Under the pieces are notes generated by a model, which worked only from the letters and a program-made list of their open reading frames with translations, ran no database searches and was not told where the DNA came from. 64,000 nucleotides of DNA from Flavobacterium flabelliforme. GTDB lineage: Bacteria; Bacteroidota; Bacteroidia; Flavobacteriales; Flavobacteriaceae. The stretch lies in assembly GCF_017948675.1 (NCBI RefSeq), contig NZ_JAGFBU010000001.1, positions 992,001 through 1,056,000 of the forward strand. The letters run 5' to 3'. The position numbers and the translations under genes are program-made. This document shows, one piece after another, positions 9,485 to 18,124 of the stretch. The stretch's first letter is position 1, and each line of letters starts with the position of its first letter.

Positions 9485-9895
9485 ATGAAAAAGCAAGCGG
9501 GTATTTGGATTGACTCCACAAAAGCAATCATTGTAATTCTAGAGGAAGGAATAGAAAAAACAACAACACTTCAGTCTGATTTAGAAAACCGTGTTTATCA
9601 CGATAAAGAAGGAGATAAAGGTAGTTTTTTTGGTAACCAACATATGGATTCTCAAAACACATTTGACGAAAGAATAAAACATCAAACCAATGCGTATCTT
9701 AAGGAAGTTATCGCAACTATAAAAGATTGCGACGAAATTTATATTTTTGGTCCTGCAGAAACAAAAACTAAATTAGAAAAGAAAATCCAAGAAGAAAAGT
9801 CAATTTTTAGTGGTAAATTAAAAGCTGTTGAAGCAGCAGAGAACATGACTTTGAAACAAATTATTGCAAAAGTCAAGCACTTTTATACTCCATAA
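9485..9895 (+). CDS. Small conserved protein of unknown function, possibly eRF1/Pelota-like fold
   Basis: I do not recognise this 136-residue cytosolic protein with certainty. It starts MKKQAGIWIDSTKAIIVIL, an alternating beta pattern, and later has EIYIFGPAETKTKLEKKI, which recalls the strand-GPG-helix segment of bacterial eRF1/Pelota-like (host attachment or BaeRF-type) proteins. That resemblance is by eye and weak. No signal peptide or membrane segment is seen. It stands alone, 226 bases after radA and with its own terminator. The leader contains no recognisable TAnnTTTG box, so regulation may use another sigma factor. Confidence 0.75.
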   Translation: MKKQAGIWIDSTKAIIVILEEGIEKTTTLQSDLENRVYHDKEGDKGSFFGNQHMDSQNTFDERIKHQTNAYLKEVIATIKDCDEIYIFGPAETKTKLEKKIQEEKSIFSGKLKAVEAAENMTLKQIIAKVKHFYTP

Positions 9896-9919
9896 ACCAA
9901 TTGATTTCATCAAAAAGGC

Positions 9920-9950
9920 AAGCCACAATCAAACGTTGCGGCTTTTTTGT
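9920..9950 (+). terminator. Terminator downstream of the 136-residue protein
   Basis: A 10-bp stem with one mismatch (AAGCCACAAT against GTTGCGGCTT), then a run of six T. Confidence 0.75.
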
Positions 9951-10067
9951 GTTAATAATTAAAATTTAAAAAAGTTTAAAACTTATTTATCTAAATTTGT
10001 TTTCTTGTCTTTAAATTGATAAAACACCAACTCTTTAAAAAGACAGTTTTTAAATTCCACCTAATTA

Positions 10068-12029
10068 ATGAAAAACAGAAAAAAGAAAATATTTTTATTC
10101 ATTACAATACCACTTTTAATTCTGATAGTTATAGGTAGTGCCTTTTTTGTTTTTAGAGATTCTATTTTAAAAAAAGTAATTACTAAAGCAACATCAAAAA
10201 TAGAAAAAGACTATGATAGCAATTTTACAGTTAAAGCCGCTAATTTTGAAGGTTTTTCAGGAATAAGCTTAACGGATGTAACTTTGACCCCAAAAAATGC
10301 AGACACTTTATTCAACATTCATAAAATAAGAACTAGTGTTAATATTTGGCAATTATTGTTGGGTGAAGTTCAATTAGGCACTTTAGAAATTAAAACAGGC
10401 TTTGTACAACTAACACAAAAAGGAGACCGTAAAAACTTTGAGGCTTTTCTGAAAAAAGACAATAAAGAATCTAAAAACAACGATAAAAAAGATTACGCAG
10501 CTTTTGCCTATAGAATTATTTCAAAAGTACTCAATCTGGTGCCAACAGATATGGATGTTGAAAATCTGACTTTTAAACTTGACGATAATGGCAAAAGAGC
10601 AACTATAAAAATCAACAAACTAATATTGTTAAATAAAGAATTAGAAACAGCAATCCACGTACAAACAAATACTTTTGAACAGCAATGGAAAATTAAAGGA
10701 TATGCTGATCCTAGAAATAAAAAAGCAGATATTCGATTTTTTAATATTGATACAGGTGCCATAAAAGTTCCTTACTTTGACGAACGTTACGGACTTATTT
10801 CAAGTTTTGATTCTATTCGTTTAAACATCGAAAATATCAATCATAGTCGCGGAGAATTGCATATAGACGGTTACGCTTCTATCGCTAATTTAAAAATAAA
10901 CCATCCAAAAATTGCCCGAAAAGATGTACTAATCAAAAACGCACGATTTGACTATCGTTTTTTATTAGGATCCAATTTTATCTCTGTAGATAGTAGCTCT
11001 ACTGTGCAATTGAATAGTATTAAATTCAATCCATATTTATCTTATGAAACTGCCAAAGACACCGTTTATAAACTAAAGATAGCACTACCAAAAATGAAAG
11101 CGCAGGATTTCATATCTTCTCTCCCGGAGGGACTTTTTACTCATTTTCAAGGTATGGAAGCCGAGGGAAGTATTGATTACAAACTCGATTTTAAATACAA
11201 TAAAAACAAACCCAATGAACTGGTTTTTGATAGTAATTTGAAAAAAGAAAACTTGAAGATTACAAAATATGGAGAAGCAAATTTAAACAAACTCAATAGC
11301 GAATTTATTTATCGTGCAATTATACAGGATGTGCTACAAAGACCAATTTTAGTAGGAAATGCGAATCCGAATTATACACCGCTCGAACAAATTTCTCCCT
11401 ATTTAAGAAAAAGTGTCCTAACGACCGAAGATCCTTCCTTCTTTTCACATCGAGGTTTTATAAATGAGGCGTTCAAGCAATCTATAATCAAGAATATAAA
11501 AACCAAGAAATTTTCTCGTGGTGCTAGTACCATCAGCATGCAGTTAGTGAAAAATGTTTTTTTGACTCGAGAAAAAACATTGTCACGAAAACTAGAAGAA
11601 ATCTTACTCGTTTATATTTTAGAAAATAACCGAATTGTAAGTAAAGAACGAATGTTAGAGGTTTATTTCAACATCATCGAATGGGGACCAAACGTTTACG
11701 GAATAGGCGAAGCAAGTCGTTTTTATTTCCAAAAAAATCCTGCCGATTTAGATTTAAATGAATGCTTGTATTTAGCTCGAATTATTCCGAGTCCAAAAAA
11801 ATTCATGTACCAATTTAATGATGAGGGGAATTTAAGGGAATTTGCAGTAAAACAAGAATCTTTTTTAACAAATATTATGATTCGAAGAGGTCTTTTGACT
11901 CTTGACGACACGATTTATAAACAGCAAAAACTACATATTTCTGGTGCTGCAAAATCATATTTGAGATTAAAAGTAAAAGATTCTACCGCATTAGACTCAT
12001 TGCCGAGCATAGAAGAATTTGAACTTTAA
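10068..12029 (+). CDS. Membrane-anchored GT51 peptidoglycan transglycosylase with AsmA-like region
   Basis: Probably polymerises lipid II into glycan strands at the periplasmic face. One N-terminal membrane helix (residues 9-29) precedes a long periplasmic beta-rich region (about 50-400) that looks AsmA-like. The GT51 domain (about 430-610) has ED454-455 in TTEDPSFFSHRG, GASTISMQLVKN (485-496), RKLEE (507-511) and KERMLEVYFNIIEWG, matching the family's five motifs including both catalytic Glu. No transpeptidase domain follows, so this is a monofunctional enzyme, but at 653 residues it is far longer than MtgA (about 240). The AsmA-like assignment is an inference from the sequence pattern. Confidence 0.85.
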   Translation: MKNRKKKIFLFITIPLLILIVIGSAFFVFRDSILKKVITKATSKIEKDYDSNFTVKAANFEGFSGISLTDVTLTPKNADTLFNIHKIRTSVNIWQLLLGEVQLGTLEIKTGFVQLTQKGDRKNFEAFLKKDNKESKNNDKKDYAAFAYRIISKVLNLVPTDMDVENLTFKLDDNGKRATIKINKLILLNKELETAIHVQTNTFEQQWKIKGYADPRNKKADIRFFNIDTGAIKVPYFDERYGLISSFDSIRLNIENINHSRGELHIDGYASIANLKINHPKIARKDVLIKNARFDYRFLLGSNFISVDSSSTVQLNSIKFNPYLSYETAKDTVYKLKIALPKMKAQDFISSLPEGLFTHFQGMEAEGSIDYKLDFKYNKNKPNELVFDSNLKKENLKITKYGEANLNKLNSEFIYRAIIQDVLQRPILVGNANPNYTPLEQISPYLRKSVLTTEDPSFFSHRGFINEAFKQSIIKNIKTKKFSRGASTISMQLVKNVFLTREKTLSRKLEEILLVYILENNRIVSKERMLEVYFNIIEWGPNVYGIGEASRFYFQKNPADLDLNECLYLARIIPSPKKFMYQFNDEGNLREFAVKQESFLTNIMIRRGLLTLDDTIYKQQKLHISGAAKSYLRLKVKDSTALDSLPSIEEFEL

Positions 12030-12084
12030 AAAAACATAAAAGCCCAATAAGAACCTAGTTTTCATTGGGCTTTTATGTTTTTTT
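12028..12084. terminator. Bidirectional terminator
   Basis: A long, nearly perfect stem (about 20 bp, around AAAAGCCCAAT/ATTGGGCTTTT), with an A-run on one side and a T-run on the other. It lies between the convergent transglycosylase and aldo/keto reductase genes. Confidence 0.9.
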
Positions 12085-12099
12085 ATTATATAGAATAAA

Positions 12100-13137
12100 C
12101 TAAGGTGCTGGATCTGGAATGATAGCCTGAACTTTATTGATTTGTTCTATTATTTCTTCTGAAAGAGAAACCTGAATCGTGTCTATATTCTCTTTTAATT
12201 GCTCTATTGATGTAGCCCCGATAATAGAACTCGTTACAAAAGATTGATGCGCTACAAATGCCAATGATAATTGGGTTAGTGATAATCCGTTTTGTTTTGC
12301 AATTTCATTATACAAATGAGCGGCCTGTGTACATTGTTCGCTGTTGTATCTCGTATATTGTGGGAAAAGTTTAATTCTTGCGTTAGGATGACTTTCTCCA
12401 GTAAGGAACTTTCCTGTCAAAACTCCAAAAGCCAATGGCGAATAAGCCAATAAACCTACATTTTCTCTAGTACAAACTTCTGAAGTACCCACTTCAAAAA
12501 GTCTATTTAATAAAGAATAAGGGTTTTGAACTGTTTTAATTCTTGGTAAATTATGGTATTTACTTTCTTCAAGAAAACGCATTATTCCCCAAGGATTTTC
12601 ATTAGAAACGCCAATATGCTTTATCTTTCCTTCTTTTACAAATCCGTCTAAAGTTTCTAAAACCTGATGAATATTATCTTGCCAAGAATCATCTTGAACT
12701 TTAAAACCTCGTTGTCCAAAGCAATTGTTTTTTCGCTCTGGCCAATGCAATTGATAAATGTCTAAATATTCGGTTTGTAAGCGCTGCAAACTATTATCTA
12801 AAGCATATTTTAAACTTGCTGGAGAGAAATCAATTGTATCGCGCATGTAAGTGAAGTTGGGATTGGGCCCTGCAATTTTAGAGGCCAAAACCACTTCTTC
12901 TCTTTTTCCAGATTTTTTAAACCAAGTTCCAATAATTTTCTCTGTACTTCCGTAAGTTTCTTTACTGGCTGGAACAGAATACATCTCTGCAGTATCAAAA
13001 AAATTAACTCCATTTTCAAATGCATAATCCATTTGTGCGTGACCTTCGGCTTCTGAGTTTTGTTGTCCAAAAGTCATTGTACCAAGACATATCTTACTCA
13101 CTTTTATATCCGTATTGGGTAAAGTAGTGTATTTCAT
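12100..13137 (-). CDS. tas: Tas-like NADP-dependent aldo/keto reductase
   Basis: A 345-residue TIM-barrel oxidoreductase. It matches E. coli Tas closely in length and motifs: LGTMTFGQQNSEAEGHAQ, FFDTAEMYSVP (the Asp/Tyr pair of the AKR active site), YLDIYQLHWPERKNNCFGQ (catalytic His), GVSNENPWGIMRF, QNPYSLLNR, and SSIIGATSIEQL for the cofactor. The catalytic Lys lies in VVLASKIAGP. The physiological substrate is not known for this branch. The gene is monocistronic, ending in a shared terminator. Confidence 0.9.
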   Translation of the reverse strand: MKYTTLPNTDIKVSKICLGTMTFGQQNSEAEGHAQMDYAFENGVNFFDTAEMYSVPASKETYGSTEKIIGTWFKKSGKREEVVLASKIAGPNPNFTYMRDTIDFSPASLKYALDNSLQRLQTEYLDIYQLHWPERKNNCFGQRGFKVQDDSWQDNIHQVLETLDGFVKEGKIKHIGVSNENPWGIMRFLEESKYHNLPRIKTVQNPYSLLNRLFEVGTSEVCTRENVGLLAYSPLAFGVLTGKFLTGESHPNARIKLFPQYTRYNSEQCTQAAHLYNEIAKQNGLSLTQLSLAFVAHQSFVTSSIIGATSIEQLKENIDTIQVSLSEEIIEQINKVQAIIPDPAP

Positions 13138-13235
13138 TTTTTGATAATTCTAAATTAAGTTACAAAAGTATAGGTTATAAAACTTTTCGGTTTCTCCTTT
13201 AACTATTTTTAAGAAACGTTTATGGTTATCCGTAT

Positions 13236-13272
13236 AAAAAAAGGCTCAAAATTAAAACTTTGAGCCTTTTTT
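13236..13272 (-). terminator. Terminator of the OmpA-type lipoprotein gene
   Basis: A perfect 13-bp stem (AAAAAGGCTCAAA/TTTGAGCCTTTTT) with an 8-base loop. A-runs and T-runs on both flanks would let it work in either direction. Confidence 0.85.
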
Positions 13273-13294
13273 GTATTTATTTTAGAATTGAATT

Positions 13295-14236
13295 TTAGTT
13301 TAAGTCATTCAACATATCTGCGATTTCATCTAATCTAGGTGTTAGAATAATTTCTATTCTACGGTTTTTCGCTTTCCCTTCTGCGGTGGCATTACTCACT
13401 AATGGAGAATACTCACTTCTACCAGCAGCAGTAAGATTCTTTCTGTTTATTTTTTTGTTTTCACTTAAAATAGAAACAATTGCCGTTGCTCTTTTTGTTG
13501 ATAAATCCCAGTTATCAGCAATAGGACCTGAAGCTGTAAAAGCGTCATTATCTGTGTGTCCTTCTATAAGAACTGAAATTTCTGGATTATCGCCCAACAC
13601 TTTACCCACTTCCGTAACTGCTTTTTTCCCTTCAGTACCTACAGCATAACTTCCAGAATTAAAAAGAAGTTTATTCTCCATAGACACATACACTTTTCCG
13701 TTTTTTTGCTCGACTGTTAAGCCTTTGCCTTCAAAACTATTTAATGCTTTAGAAAGTGTTTCTTTTAGTTTTTTCATGCTTGCTTCCTTAGCAGCAATCA
13801 AATTTTCTAACTCTTGTAAGCGTTGTGCATTTTTATTTAATCGTTCTTGCTCTAGAGCCAATGCTTTTCCTTTTTCGTCTAATTGCCCTAACAAGTCACG
13901 ATTTTTCTTCATGTTACTTTGCAAAGCATCGTCGCTATTTTTTTCTAAAGCAGTGTAAGAATCTTGCAATACTTTAAATTTATCTTGAGCGGCAGCATAA
14001 TCTGCTTTTAGCTTATTGAGTTCGGCTTTAGATTTATTAAAATCTGATGTCATAGCCTCACGATCTAATTCTAATTGGCTTTTTGACTTAAGCAAATCGG
14101 CATTCTCATCAGCAATACTTCTATTTTCCTTCTTTAAATCAGCGAACTTATTTTCTAAGTCATTGTATATTTTTTTCGAGACACAAGACGTAGAAAGCGC
14201 TAATGCCAATACTCCAATGGAAATTTTTTTTATCAT
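13295..14236 (-). CDS. OmpA-family lipoprotein with long coiled coil
   Basis: Anchors the outer membrane to peptidoglycan. I chose the start at 14236 (MIKKISIGVLALALSTSC) because it gives a normal lipoprotein signal with Cys18; an upstream TTG in frame would add 12 residues in front of it. Residues about 20-170 are heptad-rich and charged, a coiled coil. The C-terminal OmpA domain (about 195-305) contains LLFNSGSYAV, IEGHTDNDAF and AKNRRIEIILTPR, the peptidoglycan (DAP) binding site. A hairpin repeat element lies between it and the upstream exonuclease gene. No partner genes are evident. Confidence 0.9.
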   Translation of the reverse strand: MIKKISIGVLALALSTSCVSKKIYNDLENKFADLKKENRSIADENADLLKSKSQLELDREAMTSDFNKSKAELNKLKADYAAAQDKFKVLQDSYTALEKNSDDALQSNMKKNRDLLGQLDEKGKALALEQERLNKNAQRLQELENLIAAKEASMKKLKETLSKALNSFEGKGLTVEQKNGKVYVSMENKLLFNSGSYAVGTEGKKAVTEVGKVLGDNPEISVLIEGHTDNDAFTASGPIADNWDLSTKRATAIVSILSENKKINRKNLTAAGRSEYSPLVSNATAEGKAKNRRIEIILTPRLDEIADMLNDLN

Positions 14237-14297
14237 TTTGTTTAAATATTTAGTGGTATTATTAAAAATCAAAAATAGGAATTGTATTCTAATTCCC

Positions 14298-14375
14298 TAG
14301 CCCTGATAGTAGTGAAAATCCTTTTTGCTTTTAATTAAAAGCAAAAAGATTGCAACGTATAGCAGGAATAGCTCC
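14298..14375 (+). repeat. Dispersed hairpin element, copy A
   Basis: The left flank TAGCCCTGATAGTAGTGAAA and right flank beginning GATTGCAACGTATAGCAGGA match the other copies (30441, 52441, 58594). The core at 14321-14348 is a perfect 28-base palindrome whose sequence differs from the other cores. It lies between the exonuclease III stop and the OmpA-type lipoprotein start. Confidence 0.85.
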
Positions 14376-14397
14376 TAATTGTTCTTTTTATTATAAA

Positions 14398-15159
14398 TTA
14401 CTCAATTTCTACTAAAATTGGACAATGATCAGAATGAATGGCATCTGATAAAATTACCGCTCTTTTAAGCCTGTGTTTTAGCGAATCACTAACTAAATTG
14501 TAATCTATTCGCCATCCTTTATTATTTCCTCTGGCACCTGCACGATAACTCCACCAAGAATATTGATGTGGTTCTTTATTAAAATGACGGAAACTGTCTA
14601 CAAATCCGGATTTCATAAAAGTATCCAACCATTTTCTTTCTTCAGGTAGAAATCCAGAAACATTTTTATTGCGAACAGGATCGTGAATATCGATAGCCTC
14701 ATGACAAATATTGTAGTCACCACCAATAATCAAATTCGGTATTTCTTTTTTTAAATCATTGATATACTGCTGAAAATCATCCATAAACATAAACTTATGA
14801 TCCAAGCGTTCGATATTAGTTCCTGATGGCAAATACAAACTCATTACAGAGACGTCATCAAAATCTGCTCTAATATTCCTACCTTCAAAATCCATGTGGT
14901 GAATTCCTGTACCATAGACCACATTGTTAGGCTTAGTTTTAGATAAAATAGCCACTCCACTGTATCCTTTTTTGGTTGCAGAATAATAATATTGATAAGG
15001 ATATCCTGCCTGAGATATCGCCTCTACAGGGATTTGATCTTCTGTAGCCTTAATTTCCTGAAGACAAATAACATCTGGATTTGCGTGTTGCAACCAGTCT
15101 ATAAAACCTTTGGAAATGGCAGCCCTAATTCCGTTGACGTTGTATGAAATAATTTTCAT
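14398..15159 (-). CDS. xth: Exodeoxyribonuclease III (AP endonuclease)
   Basis: Base-excision repair enzyme that cuts at abasic sites and has 3'-5' exonuclease activity. At 253 residues it has family size. Motifs of the EEP fold are clear: ISYNVNGIRAA (Asn), CLQEIKATEDQ (metal-binding Glu), SLYLPSGTN, GGDYNICHEAIDIHDP (active-site Asp and Asn), GWRIDYNLVS and DAIHSDHCPI (Asp-His pair). It is divergent from the OlsF-like gene. Confidence 0.96.
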   Translation of the reverse strand: MKIISYNVNGIRAAISKGFIDWLQHANPDVICLQEIKATEDQIPVEAISQAGYPYQYYYSATKKGYSGVAILSKTKPNNVVYGTGIHHMDFEGRNIRADFDDVSVMSLYLPSGTNIERLDHKFMFMDDFQQYINDLKKEIPNLIIGGDYNICHEAIDIHDPVRNKNVSGFLPEERKWLDTFMKSGFVDSFRHFNKEPHQYSWWSYRAGARGNNKGWRIDYNLVSDSLKHRLKRAVILSDAIHSDHCPILVEIE

Positions 15160-15272
15160 GAAATAATTTTTAGAGTTTCAAAAGTAATAAAAAAGAAGAA
15201 GTTTGATTCAGAAAAATAGAGAAAATGGAGTTTTTTGCTATCTTTGTTTCTTGCTCTAAAAACAAGAAATAA

Positions 15273-17075
15273 ATGGGTTTAGTAACCGCCAAAGAAGTTG
15301 CAAAGGCAATAAATGTAGATAAGTATGGTGTTCTTGGGACTTTTTCAGGATGGATGCTGATGAAGTTGCTGAAGATCTCTACGTTAAATAAAGTATACAA
15401 TAGAAATAGACATCTTAAAGATGTTGCTTTTTTGAATGGAATATTAGATGATTTACAAATAAAATTCGAAATTCCTGAAGAAGATTTGAAGCGTTTGCCT
15501 AAAGAAGGCGCTTATATTACCATTTCAAACCATCCTTTAGGAGGAATTGACGGTGTTTTACTTTTGAAATTAATGCTCGAAAGAGAACCTAATTTCAAGA
15601 TTATTGCTAATTTTTTATTGCATAGAATTCGACCTTTAAAAAAATACATCATGCCAGTAAATCCTTTTGAAAATCATAAGGATTCTAAATCTAGTGTGGT
15701 AGGAATTAAAGAAACACTACGCCATTTAAGTGACGGAAAACCATTAGGTATTTTCCCAGCTGGAGAAGTTTCGACTTATAAAGATGGCAAACTAGTTGTA
15801 GATAAACCTTGGGAAGAAGGTGCGATTAAAGTTATCCGAAAAGCTCAGGTTCCTGTTGTTCCTATCTATTTTCATGCTAAAAACAGCCGTTTGTTTTATT
15901 TACTTTCTAAAATTAGTGGCACTTTTAGAACTGCAAAATTACCTTCAGAAGTTTTTAGTCAAAAGAACCGTGTAATTAAAGTTCGTATTGGGAAAGCTAT
16001 TTCTGTGAATGAACAAAATGAGTACAAGACTATAGAGGAATATTCTGAATTTTTAAGAAAGAAAACCTACATGTTGGCTAATCCTTTTGAGAAAGAAAGC
16101 CATTTTTTACCAACACCAACCTTAAAAATCGCAAAAAGTCCAAAGAAAATTGTTACAGCTGCTAATAGTTCGCAAATAATTTCTGAGGTAGAAATTGCCA
16201 GAGAAAATGGTTGCCGACTGTTGCAAAGTAAAAACTACGAAGTCTTTTTTACAGAAGCCAATAAAATACCAAACATACTACACGAAATTGGACGTTTGAG
16301 AGAGATTACCTTTAGAGAAGTGGGCGAAGGCACCAATGAATCTATTGATATTGACAAATTTGATAACTACTATCACCACATGTTTCTATGGGACGATGAC
16401 GCAAAAAAAGTTGCTGGCGCCTATAGAATGGGATTGGGTTCTGAAATTTATCCAAAGTATGGTATGGAAGGTTTTTATCTAAATGATCTTTTTCGTTTTG
16501 AGCCAGAATTACATGATATGATGAACAAATCGATTGAAATGGGTCGTGCATTCATCATCAAAGAATACCAACAAAAACCAATGCCTCTTTTCTTACTTTG
16601 GAAAGGAATCATTCATACTACGTTGCGTTATCCAGAACATAAATTTTTATTAGGTGGTGTAAGTATTAGCAATCAATTTTCTGATTTCTCTAAATCTCTG
16701 ATGATAGAATTTATGAAGTCTAACTATTATGACCCTTATATTGCACAATATATACATCCTAAAAAAGAGTATAAGGTAAAACTTAAAGATGCTGATAAGG
16801 ATTTCATTTTTGATGAAGCTGAATCAGACTTAAATAAGTTCGATAAGATTATTGATGAACTTGAACCTGGTAGTTTACGATTGCCTGTTTTGATAAAAAA
16901 ATACATTAAACAAAACGCAAAAGTGGTCGCTTTTAATGTAGATCCGCTCTTTAATAATGCCATTGATGGATTAATGTACATTCGTATTGCAGATATTCCA
17001 GAAAGCACAATGAAACCCGTGATGGAAGAGTTCCAAAAAGAACTTGAAAGAAAACTACACGAAAAAGAGGATTAA
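15273..17075 (+). CDS. olsF: Bifunctional acyltransferase, OlsF-like (ornithine lipid synthesis)
   Basis: A two-domain membrane-associated acyltransferase of 600 residues. The N-terminal part is PlsC/LPLAT-like, with the His-x4-Asp motif in SNHPLGGIDGV and FPAGEVSTYKDG. The C-terminal part (about 320-560) is a GNAT-type N-acyltransferase like OlsB, with LREITFREVGEGTN, GAYRMGLG and EMGRAFIIKEYQ. This architecture is that of OlsF, reported to make ornithine lipids in Serratia and Flavobacterium; from that work the GNAT part N-acylates ornithine and the PlsC part adds the second acyl chain. A TATCTTTG box at 15239-15246 is a likely -7 element. The gene is alone, with a terminator after it. Confidence 0.88.
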   Translation: MGLVTAKEVAKAINVDKYGVLGTFSGWMLMKLLKISTLNKVYNRNRHLKDVAFLNGILDDLQIKFEIPEEDLKRLPKEGAYITISNHPLGGIDGVLLLKLMLEREPNFKIIANFLLHRIRPLKKYIMPVNPFENHKDSKSSVVGIKETLRHLSDGKPLGIFPAGEVSTYKDGKLVVDKPWEEGAIKVIRKAQVPVVPIYFHAKNSRLFYLLSKISGTFRTAKLPSEVFSQKNRVIKVRIGKAISVNEQNEYKTIEEYSEFLRKKTYMLANPFEKESHFLPTPTLKIAKSPKKIVTAANSSQIISEVEIARENGCRLLQSKNYEVFFTEANKIPNILHEIGRLREITFREVGEGTNESIDIDKFDNYYHHMFLWDDDAKKVAGAYRMGLGSEIYPKYGMEGFYLNDLFRFEPELHDMMNKSIEMGRAFIIKEYQQKPMPLFLLWKGIIHTTLRYPEHKFLLGGVSISNQFSDFSKSLMIEFMKSNYYDPYIAQYIHPKKEYKVKLKDADKDFIFDEAESDLNKFDKIIDELEPGSLRLPVLIKKYIKQNAKVVAFNVDPLFNNAIDGLMYIRIADIPESTMKPVMEEFQKELERKLHEKED

Positions 17076-17090
17076 TAAAATTCAATTTAT

Positions 17091-17130
17091 AAAAAAATCC
17101 CATTGCAATTCTAAGCAATGGGATTTTTTT
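17091..17130. terminator. Bidirectional terminator
   Basis: A perfect stem AAAAAATCCCATTGC/GCAATGGGATTTTTT between the convergent olsF and DUF2752 genes. Confidence 0.9.
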
Positions 17131-17134
17131 TGTT

Positions 17135-17599
17135 TTATCTCCAGATAGACTCTTTTAAAATAGCATCTAAAGAATTATTTCTTATAAATAAAATCAGTCG
17201 TATAATGTGATATGTAATAAGAAAAAAGCCCAAACTATAGGCTAGCTTTTTATTGTACATAATTCCGTTCAAATACTCCCTTTTAGTAATTATTTCTAGC
17301 GATAAAACTGCAACACTCAACAAGCAAAAAGCAATTACAAAAGGTCCTAAAACATGATAAGATATGCTCTTGTAAAAATCACCTTGATATAAATAAACCA
17401 GTGATTTTGTTATACCACAACCCGGACACGGGAAACCAGTTGCCATTTTAAAAGGACATAAAGATTGATCCGTTTCTAAATGATTATCAGCATTAAAAAG
17501 CATTAGCAAAAAAGGAATGACTAGTACCAGAATAGCACCTACAATACCGTAAATTTTACGTTTGTTCTTTGTACTATTTATATAATTTATTGATTTCAT
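17135..17599 (-). CDS. DUF2752 family membrane protein
   Basis: A 154-residue protein with about three membrane helices (near residues 16-35, 78-102, 120-138). The motif CPFKMATGFPCPGCGITKS is the conserved Cys-rich signature of DUF2752; its function is unknown. It overlaps the upstream DUF4234-like gene by 26 bases, so the two are probably translated from one transcript. The Cys cluster might bind metal or heme, but nothing here shows that. Confidence 0.85.
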   Translation of the reverse strand: MKSINYINSTKNKRKIYGIVGAILVLVIPFLLMLFNADNHLETDQSLCPFKMATGFPCPGCGITKSLVYLYQGDFYKSISYHVLGPFVIAFCLLSVAVLSLEIITKREYLNGIMYNKKLAYSLGFFLITYHIIRLILFIRNNSLDAILKESIWR

Positions 17600-17957
17600 T
17601 TTGAACGATCATTGCAGCAACCATTGGAAATAAAAAACCTAAAACTAGCAATAAAACAGTATCGTCTTTTTGAGCTGAGCCCGATCTACGGTAAACATCT
17701 GGCAATCCATCTCTACCCGCTAGATAGAAAAAATAAATATTAACAGGATAACAACAACCAGCAAAGATGGCTATTGGCTGCGAGATAACTTCTCTTTCAG
17801 AAACAGCTTCAAAAACCTCGGCGATTTTAACATTCCAATAAATAAGATAGAGGCCACAAGTTAAAAAACCTAAAATTAATACTAAAATAGGATCTACATT
17901 AAATACCGGAATAGGTTTGTTGGGTGTGTTCCATGTTTCTTTTACGATTTCTGTCAT
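17574..17957 (-). CDS. Small membrane protein, DUF4234-like
   Basis: 127 residues with three probable membrane helices (about 24-44, 64-80, 100-118). The segment LGFLTCGLYLIYWNVKIAEVF resembles DUF4234 proteins in spirit, but I am not certain of the family. It is the first gene of a two-gene unit with the DUF2752 protein, which it overlaps by 26 bases. Function unknown. The upstream DNA (17958-18124) holds no clear TAnnTTTG promoter but has a 14-base palindrome at 18080-18093. Confidence 0.75.
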   Translation of the reverse strand: MTEIVKETWNTPNKPIPVFNVDPILVLILGFLTCGLYLIYWNVKIAEVFEAVSEREVISQPIAIFAGCCYPVNIYFFYLAGRDGLPDVYRRSGSAQKDDTVLLLVLGFLFPMVAAMIVQNEINKLYK

Positions 17958-18124
17958 TTTGGTTTGGTTTAGTTATTATTAAATTTAAAATGTTTAATGA
18001 GTTCCTTTATCAAAATAGTTCTGGTTGTATAAACCACAACAATATTTACTCATAAGTCTATTATAGAAGCAAAGTTGTTACACTTGCAAGTGTTTATTTC
18101 TTTAAAATGACTATCAATAAAGAT

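Noticed and set aside
12810..13070. Second minus-strand frame inside the aldo/keto reductase
   Set aside because: It is a frame-shifted reading of the well-matched reductase; the main frame is intact, so no frameshift needs to be invoked.
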